From positions 20,925 through 84,924 of the forward strand of contig CACKMK010000005.1 in assembly GCA_902601345.1 (NCBI GenBank): DNA of 64,000 nt, written 5' to 3'. Every line of letters starts with the position of its first letter. The stretch's first letter is position 1. The notes under the pieces were generated by a model, which saw only the letters and a list, made by a program, of their open reading frames with translations, made no database searches and was not told the origin of the DNA. A program made the position numbers and the translations under genes. Of the stretch, positions 45,701-54,000 are shown in pieces. Source of the stretch: an uncultured Candidatus Poseidoniales archaeon. Lineage in GTDB: Archaea; Thermoplasmatota; Poseidoniia; Poseidoniales; Thalassarchaeaceae.

Positions 45701-48700
45701 TGAATCGGATCAAGGTACCTTAGTCTCATTCCCGTCCGAGATACCTAGAACTTCTGATATCACATTCACCCTCTCAGACGAAGGAACGAGCGTAGACGAC
45801 TTAGAGTTGCAGTTCTTGCCCGAGGATCAGAATCGAGCACCAGTATCTGCGATTTTCGACAATGAAACCAAAACCTACCACGCAGAATTACTTCACGGAG
45901 ATTGGGTTGTCAACTACACTCTGGGTGATAATAAGCAACTATGGCAAAGGGTGAAGATAGCCGAATCAGACATCTCTGAATCATTCCAATTCCTTGTCAG
46001 TCAATCCGTTAATGGAATAGTGTTGAACAAACCAGACAAGGACGCTTCAGCCCCGCAGATTGAATCAAGGGTGAACAATCAACAGGTCGTATTCCAGTGG
46101 GAGGGATTCACCCTAACCGCGACCACTGACTCATTCGGGGAGTTCAGTGTCCTTCTACCACGTGGGGCATTTGTACAGGCAACCGTTGAGAGGATGATCG
46201 GTGCTGGTGGCTTCTATTCTAACGGTACCAGCTTCCAGGTAGAAGAAGGGATGGAAAACGTCACTATAGAACTAACAGATTCCATGATGGTGCTAGGCGA
46301 AGTAAGCCTGAATCGCGAAGGTAATACGTACAACCAAGGATTCTCTGGTTGGTACCCCGTCCATGCCCAAGCAAACAACCTCGATGGTGAAACAACTGCT
46401 GTATGGAGGGAGGAAGTTGATGACTTGGGGCGCTTCGATATGCTCCTACCAGTAGGAAACTGGTCATTCACACTAGACGCAGGGGGGATGTCCTCTAATT
46501 CCGTCACAAAGGAAGTCAACACCTCCATGGAAGGAGTAGTAGAATTGTTGGCTTTACCATTGGAAAACAGTACCGTCCGCATTGACTTCTTCATTGATCA
46601 CGAGGGAGACAACAACGCATCAAACGGCACTCCTGTTAACTACCCCTTCGAGATAAAGCCGCTTTCTCCCAACGGTGCTGGTTACACTGTCGATTCCGAT
46701 GGTGACGAGTGGATTAACCCTGGAACTGCCGAAGTATCGCTAGAACCGGGAAGATACCGAATCGTCGTTGAGAGGGCTAACTCTTCTGCCGACGAGCCGT
46801 TCGATACGCTCTATGACACGAACGAAATATTCGATGTGGAAATAGACGGTCCGACGATTGAGCGTTCGGTTGGTTTCGAACCAAGATGGCTGACTAACAT
46901 CACATTGAGAAACGAGAGCGGGGAAGTACTCCCCAATCACGAGGTAAAACTTCAATCAGTGGACAATGGATGGATTCAGACATTCCTCACTGATGAGGAA
47001 GGAATGCTTGTAGAGTACCTCAATGAAGGGGATTGGATTGTGATCGTTGAAGATTTCGAGACCAACTCGGATGTCTTTGAGGGTCTTAGAATGGACATTT
47101 CTGTGAACCAGGATTCAGCGGGAACGAGATACAACTTCCAAACCCAAGAGCTAGCACAAGTCACCCTTACTCTGCAATCATCCTCCGAAGTGGCCAATGC
47201 TGAGGAAATAGAAATCACGGTCACGTCACAAGAAGGGCTAGGCTCATTCCAAACTTCGGTTGATGGCCTTGATCAGGCCATAGAAATCAGACTCGTCCCA
47301 GGGTTGTGGAACGTAGAGGTAAATCAAACTAGTCAAGATGGAGTTAGAATTCTATTGGCCAACTCCACTCTGATCGAGTCAGGAGTCACCGTGGGTCCCG
47401 ATCACCAGGTTTACATGACCGTGCAGAAGCTAGTCAGGCTCAGTGGCAAGGTATTCTGGGATCTCGATGCGGATGGTGCTCCTGGATTCTCAGAGGGCCT
47501 GGCAAATGCAACCGTTAACCTTGCAGGAAACGACGATAGTCAACAAATCACCACTAGCGATAGCGGTGAATGGTCCACCTACCTGCCCTCATTGAGCACC
47601 TGGAACATTACAGTCGAGAAGACAGGATTCGGCACGCAGAACACAACGATAGAACTCGGAGAAACATCACTCATCGAGGATATCGAGATTTCTGCAGGAG
47701 AGGTAGAGGTCTCAGGCACAATCTCCTACTTGGATCAGGACTGCGTTTCCGGTGGCGACTGGTCTGTTTCCATAATTCCATCTCACGGAATTGCCAGAGA
47801 TCGCGTACTAGTCTCAGGAAACAGTGCAGGAGAGTGGACAACGCTTCTACAGCCGGGAAGCTGGGTTGCTTACTCCACAACATCTGACGCAACACCAGGT
47901 TGTCAGGGGCTAGTGTCAATCGACCCCCTCGTTGTCGGAGTTGAAGGGGGTACAGTCGACTCCGAACTCACGATAGGAGGAATCCTGAACCTAGATACAA
48001 GTTGGCTTGATTTCGAGGGAGGAGAGCACGAACTAATCGAGATCGAAGACTACGACTTAGTGATCAATTTCAACTCAATGTCCTGGGACGAGGAGCTAGA
48101 CGAGGACGGAACTCTATCGCTACTGCTTCTCCCTGGAACTATTCAGACATCCAGTGACTTCGAATTGAATGAGGATGGCAGGAACGTTTCCTACTCTGGA
48201 GGAAAAGGAGTTACAATCAGGGCCGGTCAGGAAAGTCCGCAGAGTACTCTCAGCATAGAGAGGGTTTCCAAACAAGATGTGACCCTCTCCGTTCAGGGCC
48301 CCGAAACTGTCCAGGTCCAGGAATTAAATGAGGCTTGTACAAACGACGACGATGGAGACGGTGTGATCAACGGTGAGGACGCATTCCCACTGGACTCCAG
48401 CGAATGGAGCGACAACGACGGTGACGGTATCGGCGATAACGAAGACCCAGACGACGACGAAGACGGGACTATCGACACCGACGATGACTTCCCATTAGGG
48501 CAGGGGCTCTTCGAGAACCAAGACCTTGGTTGCAAGTACAATGATGCTTACTTCAATGTCACAGTGGATTACCAAGGTCACAATTCATTCGATGAATACA
48601 CTGTAGTAGGTACTGTCCCTGGAGCAGATGGAGCGCAGTGGAGTGTGGAGTTCCAGAACTCTACGGGCTCTTGGTCGAACACCCACTCTTTCGACTTGGG

Positions 48701-49679
48701 CCTCGGAAACTCTGACTTATCTGATCAAATCAAACTTAGAGTAGTTCCTGCGTTTGTGGGCTCTGCACACCACTTCCCCTCGGGGCACATGGTCCTAGTC
48801 AAACTCTCAACAAACCAGGGATACTCCACCCAACTCGAACTGACAGTGGAAGTGCCTCCCACCAGAGGATTAGAGATATATGAGCCAGACAACGTGTACT
48901 TTGACGTGGAAGAAAGAGCCGTGACCATGGAGATACCGTTCAAGAACACTGGAAACTCGGACGAACTATTCTTCTTCGAATTCGAACAGAGCGATTGGTG
49001 GGAGGTTGCCGGACCCAGTACACAACCAGCATCACCATTCTCGGATGGTACTGCAACCTTCACTTTCGTTAGATCTAGCGAGGCAGATCTCCCAGGCCAA
49101 TACACCGAAGAGATATCATTCACGGTCACTGATCAGAATAACAACTCATACCCGGGAGAAACCATACTAGTAATGGACGCCCCGTCTTTGTCCATAGATG
49201 GGGCCACTGTCGACCTTCTTGGAAGCGACTTCGCGACATTTGGTGAAATTGAGACGTATTCCCTGAATATCACCAATTCCGGTAATGTAGACGCAGACAG
49301 CGTTACTCTGTCTGCAGCGCTATGCTCGGATATAAGGTGTGAAAATTTCGTTGGAGTCAACGCAACATCTAGCGGTTCAGTTCCAGCAGTGGGCGAGTCC
49401 ACATTCTTGATAAATATGGATTTCACTCAGTTCGAGGAGTCAAAGAAGTACTTCATCAAATTCTACATCGAGGGGGAACTCACAGATGAGATATCTGAAC
49501 CATGTAATGATATCCTACCCGACGGCGAGACATCTTGTGTATTCGAAGCGCAACTCTGGACTAGCTCCGAAGAGAACGACAGTCTCCAGTACCTATCCTA
49601 TGCATTCCTAGTTATGCTAATCGCCGCACTCCTGTACTTCACTAGGAGGCCAACCAGACGAGTTAGCGCCCCGTTCTAA
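39795..49679 (+). CDS. aglB: AglB/STT3 oligosaccharyltransferase with giant extracellular extension
   Basis: The enzyme transfers lipid-linked glycans to Asn of N-x-S/T on exported proteins. ATG 39795 is used; the ORF track takes TTG 39771. About 3294 aa. The first 850 residues are a multispanning membrane domain with GGSDPWYMKRVVDYV (catalytic acidic motif, near 388) and STFAYADHDSFAM. The acceptor-site WWDYG is at 940-944. Beyond the normal AglB length of about 900-1400 aa, roughly 1900 more residues follow: carboxypeptidase-regulatory-like beta domains (ATLEGTVSLDGIGPVPNARI), a Gly-rich F-x-G-x-G region near 1680-1835, more beta domains, TSP3-like DDDGDGVINGEDAFPLD near 2850, CARDB-like repeats and a final membrane helix (SYAFLVMLIAALLYF). 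Extra domains may bind glycan, calcium or the envelope. Confidence 0.88.
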   Translation: MESKKDDSKVAQFGNLISPVAIASSLLFLFLATTSLDGRDLGNELNSATLVALSVLVPACIGRSSGLIPLENSASRIGSLTVALLVVGTAANYLNPDSFNHMFVTTFFFVGLVTALLNETDRTEESSLFISMILGMRLAAVYASGLAIAQNDSEAVVDWVRESIGSAFFSFWLASISLGFLVMVLNRGTVEKKGSGSFFRMLPTIRESPDAAAYSTLIFASFMIPLVWLGQLDSLAEFSEGSHLGVAWASFTALVIFTHAFFRSEGWHVLASLLTVNWILYSIGHLHEIGNELPSLFSQGGFIESFTWFFLGFWLNFFAFFFSSRGVFGDVAPRRDKSSFRVWWNENSYFLMVSLAFITALVVRVAWNIIPAMNASGTGLWDMSGGSDPWYMKRVVDYVIAERSHLIYDHDRAYPTGGINPRPPLFSWSLALGGIALSWLLEMPSEQAVWWAMSSLPAIYGALIVVPVAGIASRAHSRSAGIISAWLIALMPGHLSRSTFAYADHDSFAMLFLAIALYFWIRGLEQIQYKKVFKSTSANPLYIIAGIRETWKSNPVLMANATMSGIAFSIMALGWKGFVYGPGILFLAYSFQVVINIFKGRDSLQFTSASLQMMFTSMIIPAPFYAWPGMNLLFAPSGMQPMFYIIGFTFAMGWISSSFRDKPWLLIVMGGSVLFGSILSILFILQEAQLYSGWDILFTGGFYFSKNKIFLTIGEAQAPERGRLFASYGPIVAVIAIGCAVILLWRGSRKNQSELTLLGLWTLIASYMSWSAGRFIINATPAMAVVGGIGISMLWSAANLPTFSKVWRNSGIGTPRTRFKSLWPATKARPGIPAMIMVILLISSQHATYGIDSGIPGNDRSANEVDQSIYDLAPDILRQDLLGLFSVMNSEQYDPSESGLWYLGTFGPSFGGQGWNEAYDWLSEQDSDVPFSERPAFVSWWDYGFQALASGDHPTVADNFQSGIPNSGAMLLSSGQEDTLSLFISTLAFGDRKLNDMDLGADFLAALEPELSGEQIQEFQNILSNEDLEFLKTRSMAVVAEYGEVQMLKGNPLDDDGMPLSDAGHLFIIIKEGEQFEEPTANESEARTLFNNARGSGLNSEYEILDFEDANHYNVGGYLYTRDIIDDYYDVSTAIHRTNAKFGMARAFLTAALDLEQLVSVYHKISSIDNYEVSDFEESHGSTTERNHEIRYFAVDNRLYPLGGKAYQDFQSYHRGAYSGIFHAPTGLSGLDMDTYITTTYETNQGPKTLQEFLDQQMSDLRAQASGASTGEDMIQLTDRSYQHQAGFFDTMIARTYVGYGTSTLGLPSISGQLGDADTPSTWILPNSLTGTPGSYLQGSMALPGAMMNHFVLSNWYDPTNGSHCQEIQISGTASTVAGSTKLTDVTLSTDATLSTGWSAIQSGGPWEVTQIEDGVIPTGSSIPTYSSAISFESKTLDISNSATNTSNGTDFILTGKVDKYCGSIYDSNRNVKILKYYSGATLEGTVSLDGIGPVPNARILIERDAFSGEEMEVDGHVVDRDSRTYWIPIGSTQANEDGLFTFKVPAGKIRVSAFSGEPDLESARTSLMTGSGSSMQELFVESSQNRNVNAITGILGNVYGSTWLSETIVNISGTDGHSNGQEIIQAPISVSPSSAAGILEWSGELEFDGEPVLSAQVILTPSSEEVSIQPYVAMTSNGTMEGEDLKFTGTGEATFMGEGSVESMGSVSVREFTGSHTQMIYDNHSITGQGQFSGMGTFDGSITGDFPGCSGDSVPDGSEACLVSENTYILNGTINGSGKFTSFGISEFTRDLFQATFIGSGTFITDSNQDLPSYGTINGTGTFSGHAMFSGPMVSPGSFHIVDALPGEYALSVDFGDGDAVELTAPFRIPLSSTDIQSPVSIYGGAIKGQVSLYSGKSVSEEKVSIFSINGSSEDSVLQCQGVITHPCYVSTDETGSFEVGPIVPGTYIAEIDLDEDGFPELSQIFTFESDQGTLVSFPSEIPRTSDITFTLSDEGTSVDDLELQFLPEDQNRAPVSAIFDNETKTYHAELLHGDWVVNYTLGDNKQLWQRVKIAESDISESFQFLVSQSVNGIVLNKPDKDASAPQIESRVNNQQVVFQWEGFTLTATTDSFGEFSVLLPRGAFVQATVERMIGAGGFYSNGTSFQVEEGMENVTIELTDSMMVLGEVSLNREGNTYNQGFSGWYPVHAQANNLDGETTAVWREEVDDLGRFDMLLPVGNWSFTLDAGGMSSNSVTKEVNTSMEGVVELLALPLENSTVRIDFFIDHEGDNNASNGTPVNYPFEIKPLSPNGAGYTVDSDGDEWINPGTAEVSLEPGRYRIVVERANSSADEPFDTLYDTNEIFDVEIDGPTIERSVGFEPRWLTNITLRNESGEVLPNHEVKLQSVDNGWIQTFLTDEEGMLVEYLNEGDWIVIVEDFETNSDVFEGLRMDISVNQDSAGTRYNFQTQELAQVTLTLQSSSEVANAEEIEITVTSQEGLGSFQTSVDGLDQAIEIRLVPGLWNVEVNQTSQDGVRILLANSTLIESGVTVGPDHQVYMTVQKLVRLSGKVFWDLDADGAPGFSEGLANATVNLAGNDDSQQITTSDSGEWSTYLPSLSTWNITVEKTGFGTQNTTIELGETSLIEDIEISAGEVEVSGTISYLDQDCVSGGDWSVSIIPSHGIARDRVLVSGNSAGEWTTLLQPGSWVAYSTTSDATPGCQGLVSIDPLVVGVEGGTVDSELTIGGILNLDTSWLDFEGGEHELIEIEDYDLVINFNSMSWDEELDEDGTLSLLLLPGTIQTSSDFELNEDGRNVSYSGGKGVTIRAGQESPQSTLSIERVSKQDVTLSVQGPETVQVQELNEACTNDDDGDGVINGEDAFPLDSSEWSDNDGDGIGDNEDPDDDEDGTIDTDDDFPLGQGLFENQDLGCKYNDAYFNVTVDYQGHNSFDEYTVVGTVPGADGAQWSVEFQNSTGSWSNTHSFDLGLGNSDLSDQIKLRVVPAFVGSAHHFPSGHMVLVKLSTNQGYSTQLELTVEVPPTRGLEIYEPDNVYFDVEERAVTMEIPFKNTGNSDELFFFEFEQSDWWEVAGPSTQPASPFSDGTATFTFVRSSEADLPGQYTEEISFTVTDQNNNSYPGETILVMDAPSLSIDGATVDLLGSDFATFGEIETYSLNITNSGNVDADSVTLSAALCSDIRCENFVGVNATSSGSVPAVGESTFLINMDFTQFEESKKYFIKFYIEGELTDEISEPCNDILPDGETSCVFEAQLWTSSEENDSLQYLSYAFLVMLIAALLYFTRRPTRRVSAPF

Positions 49680-49711
49680 TACTACGACCTCGGAGACAGG
49701 GTTGGACAAAC

Positions 49712-50974
49712 ATGCGTGGAATCTCGCATCTCGAACTCATGCCAGAGCCCGAGGACCCAAGCCTACTTACCGCAGTAGATACAGATGCACCAGGTTATCC
49801 TGGAAAGGCATATGGCCTCACTGATGAGGAAGCAAGGAAGCTAAGATGGCCAATGGGCCCAATTATCAACTTCCTTTGGCCATGGGGAGCAGTAGGATTC
49901 TCAGCCATAGTAGTCTCAATCATGCTCGTGTATCCTTCAATTTATTCTGTACTTGGTAACGTTCTGGACTCGGAATGGGCATTCGAGGACTCTGGTATTA
50001 GAGAGCTCCAGCGTTCTGGAACAATGGGTGAAGGAGTCAATGTCTGCATCGTGGACACGGGAATAGACATTAACCATCCCGACTTCTATGACTTGTCTTT
50101 GGAAGGCTTTCGAGACTTCTACACTGAGGTCAACGAACCGGTTCGAGACATCGGCCAAGCTAGTCATGGAACCCTGATGGCAGGGCTATTAGTCGCAAAC
50201 GGTTCATTTGTCGGTGCAGCACCAGAAGTCTCCCTATCTGTAGCTATAGCGCTTGGACCCGATGGCAAGTCTGCGAATGAGAGAATGGTCTCTCAAGCGA
50301 TAAGATGGTGCAGAATTTCACAGGATGCAGATATCATTTCACTCAGCCTAGGATCTGAGCCGGGATCCATTTTCGCCTCTTCATCAGATACCACTGAAGC
50401 AGTAAAAGAAGCCCTTGGAGAGGGTATTTTCATAGTCGCAGCAGCAGGAAATATTGATCCAGAGCAGAATTCCTCGGACGTTTCATCCCCTGCAAGTCTC
50501 CCAGGAGTTATCGCTGTAGGGGCGCATGGAAAATCAGGAGATCCATGGAAAGATAGTGCCAAGGGAGCATTAGCCGACCCAGAAACAGGACAAAATAGGA
50601 CTTTCCCGAATCAGAAACCTGAGATTTTAGCCCCAGGAGTTGATCTCTGGTCGTGCATAGACAGCGAAAGAGACCCTCCCTACGCCTTCTCAACAGGAAC
50701 TAGTGACTCTACCGTGATGGTTACGGGTGCACTGGCCCTAATTATTGCAATTCACGGAGAGCAAATTGCAGGTGATGATGGAGAGATCGACGAGCAAGAG
50801 ATGCGACTGGTCAAGGTTGCACTGGCTAACTCGGCCAAGAAAACAGCAGGTCAAGCTCAGATACATGACCAGAAAAGCGGGTACGGCCTACTTAATGCAA
50901 TTGAGTGGTCTACACAGGTCCAGAAGGAGTTCGGAATAGGCACTGAGACTACCGATTCACCTGATGCAAAGTGA
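49712..50974 (+). CDS. Membrane-anchored subtilisin-like serine protease (S8)
   Basis: The 420-aa protein has a cytoplasmic N-terminus of about 50 residues, one membrane helix (WGAVGFSAIVVSIMLVYPSI) and an extracellular subtilase domain. The triad is complete: Asp116 (CIVDTGIDINHPDF), His152 (ASHGTLMAGLL) and Ser331 (FSTGTSDSTVMVTGALAL), with the oxyanion Asn in VAAAGNIDP. A classic I9 propeptide is absent. The start is ATG 49712, 32 bp after aglB, so both may be one transcript. A cell-surface protease next to the glycosylation enzyme could process surface proteins or digest external protein; no substrate is evident from sequence. Confidence 0.9.
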   Translation: MRGISHLELMPEPEDPSLLTAVDTDAPGYPGKAYGLTDEEARKLRWPMGPIINFLWPWGAVGFSAIVVSIMLVYPSIYSVLGNVLDSEWAFEDSGIRELQRSGTMGEGVNVCIVDTGIDINHPDFYDLSLEGFRDFYTEVNEPVRDIGQASHGTLMAGLLVANGSFVGAAPEVSLSVAIALGPDGKSANERMVSQAIRWCRISQDADIISLSLGSEPGSIFASSSDTTEAVKEALGEGIFIVAAAGNIDPEQNSSDVSSPASLPGVIAVGAHGKSGDPWKDSAKGALADPETGQNRTFPNQKPEILAPGVDLWSCIDSERDPPYAFSTGTSDSTVMVTGALALIIAIHGEQIAGDDGEIDEQEMRLVKVALANSAKKTAGQAQIHDQKSGYGLLNAIEWSTQVQKEFGIGTETTDSPDAK

Positions 50975-50992
50975 CGCCGGCGTAACGTATGG

Positions 50993-50998
50993 TTATAT
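50993..50998 (+). promoter_or_regulatory. Possible TATA box placing the start codon at the transcript end
   Basis: TTATAT in GGTTATATTGG is centred about 27 bp before ATG 51023. Archaeal TATA boxes lie about 26 bp before the transcription start, so the mRNA may be leaderless; no SD precedes the ATG. A perfect palindrome ACGCCGGCGT (50974-50983) lies just upstream. Confidence 0.4.
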
Positions 50999-51022
50999 TG
51001 GCCAGTTGTCGTCCGTGGGACA

Positions 51023-54000
51023 ATGGCCCGAGACAAAAAGATGCGGTCTTTCTCCCTTACGGGATTGTTCCTGTTCAGCATTCTACTTTCTCTAGCTTTG
51101 CCGGCTGGCACAGTTTCAGCCTCCAACGAGACTACTTCGGGGACAATTACCGGGACCGAGACATGGGCAGGAGTGCACACTCTCACTGGTGATGTGACGA
51201 TAGCTCCCGGTGCCAAACTCATCATCAATCCAGGAGCAACGATCGAGTTTCCAAACGGAACCCACCTTGATGTCAGGGGTAGTCTATGCGCTGGAGTGGC
51301 TTCATGCGGAGCATCGTCCAATGCAGGTCCCGCTATGCGAATCAACCTAAGATGGAGCGAACCGGTTAACGCAAGCGCAACCGGAGAGTGCTACGGGATG
51401 AGCTACGGCAACCAAGAGATTTGGATAGACGATCCGTCTTGCAGTGAAGGAGTTCTGATGAGGAGCTCCATAGATCTGGCTGAGACTGGCCTGAGATACG
51501 TCACTTTCGATAGTGCTTGGGGAATTCCACAATACATCTCGGCAGTGGGAGAGTTTCGGTATGGGGCCCTAGTCCTGGATGGTGCCAGCCCTACCCTCAC
51601 TGAACTGTCTTTCAATCAAATCAACACATCCAGCGTTCTAACCACCAACCTAGCCCAACCGTCATTCAATGGGGGGGACTTTGCAGTTGGTATAGATGCA
51701 AATACCGGAATAGTCGGCGCTGCTCTCCAGATTTACTCCTCGGGCTCGTCTGTTAGCCCATTCTCGTTGTCCGACATTTCATTGACTGGAACAAACAACG
51801 GTTGCGGTAATAGGGATAATGGCCGGCATACTATCTGGGCCGAGAACTCATTCATCGAAATCGACAATGCTGACATCCAATCTGGGGATTTCGGAATCGG
51901 ACTATGGACTTCTGCCGGCAGTGTAACAAATTCCATCATCAATGTGAATTGCAATGGAATTGACTTGAACGGGAAGAAGGCAGTTGGGGGGACATCATTC
52001 AACTTCGATATTTCGAACAATGAAATAACAACGGTTAACGGGCCAGGGATTACTTCCGCCGCGGGCGCACTTGTGGATATCACGGACAATGATATCGGGG
52101 GTGCTGCTTCCGGATCAGGAGTGCTCGTTTACAATAGCGAGGCCCACATCCATCGGAACGAGATTGGACCAATAGGGGGATACTTTGGATTATGGCTGGG
52201 CGGTTCTTATGACGTGATTGCCGAGAACAATTCAATTTTCGAAACTTCTCTGACTCCAGTAGTCGCAGGAATGTACTCATATTCTATCCAGGCTGCATCA
52301 AGACTCTATCTGGCAAACAATTCGATCTCGTATGACGGAACCGGAACCTGTAGTAGTGATACTAATTGGGGGGGCCAATTCTCCTGTCCAGTTTTACATG
52401 CATACTTGACGGGTGTGACAATGTATGACAACATAATCACTGCTAGCGGGACAGCCGATGGAATTAGGGCCGTGGGCTCGCTCTTGGATATCCAGAGGAA
52501 CTCCTTCGATGTCCAGAAGACCGGCGCAGTGATCAAGAACTACGACAGCGGGTATGCTGACTCACAACAATATGGATCCCTGGCCTACTTCTCTGAGAAC
52601 GATTGGAACCAAGCCGAATCAGTATACAACGTAACCAAGAGCTCAGTAACTGCCCAGTCTGAGTATATTCCATCCCCACCCAGTGGAGAATATCCAGTCA
52701 AACTATCATGGCCAGATCAGGAGGCATGGCCCGACAACCAATTCCAGGGCGCAATTATCCCAACTCCTGTCAAGGATTGCAATAATTGTCAGAATATGAC
52801 TCCTAGGAACTTCCCATTGGGAGTGAGCATGGATAACAACTCCACCGTCTTCACTTTTGCAGACCTCACAAACTTAGACCTGTCAAAAGTGCAGATTGCA
52901 ACGCAGCCAACACACTTCGCAGTCCAGGTAAGTAGGGCAGAGTTGGTCAGGTTCCAGACTCTGATTGGGGGGGAGAAGGTCAGTGATGCTCTAGTCATAG
53001 TAGAGGATGCAGTTGGCAACGATCTCTACAGAGTCAACTCTGGCGGTGATGGATTCACACCTTGGATAGCACTTCCTTCTAACTTCCACCTAGACTTCAG
53101 AGGACTAGGTGGGGGGGACAACCCGGATGGCTTCGCTGATGACGAGTACGAGGACTCATGTTCCGATGGAATTGACAATGACGGTGACCTGATAATTGAC
53201 ACAGATGATCCCAGTTGCGACTATAATGCAGGAACAAGGGAGCTATCTTTGTACAGATATACCGCCTATAGATTCGGATATGGATACTATTCAGGAGAAT
53301 TCACACTCGAAGAGAACTCCCTGCAAGAGACAGCCAATCTGGAGAATCAGGCACCGACGGTAATTGTCACACAGGAAGAGGGCCACTCCTTCCGAAGAAT
53401 AGTCAATATTACAGGTAGCGCACACGACGGGACTCTGGCCAACAGCTATCCCACAGATGAGAGGGCACAATGGGATCAAGGCGGATACGTTCACGAAGTT
53501 CAGGTCAGAAATCCATTTACAGGATCATGGGAGAGTGCAGAATATGCTATTGATACTAGCGGGGTTGACGAGGGCAAAGTGACCCGGTTCAACAGACCCT
53601 TCAGTTCATGGTACTACAGCATTGACATGACGGGTTTGGCAGGAGAGGGCGATTATACCTTCGAATTCCGAGCCTTCGATGGGATAGACTACAGCACAGT
53701 GGTATCTAGGACCGTCAAACTAAACACACAACCCCCCACTGTATTCGTCTCATCGCCTAGCTCATTTTCGTCACATGACGAAGGCTCAGTAGTTTTCGAC
53801 GGATATGCCCAGGACCCATACGGGTGTCCAGATGCCTGTAACATCGACATCGGTCTGGTGTACATGGACATATCTGGGCCCAATTACCAGGTCACAAGCC
53901 CAGTCCAGACAAATGAAGACGGGACCTGGGATTGGGAATGGGACTTCAGCACTAGACCCAGAGAACTAACAACCTACACCTTCACAATCTGGGCATCGGA

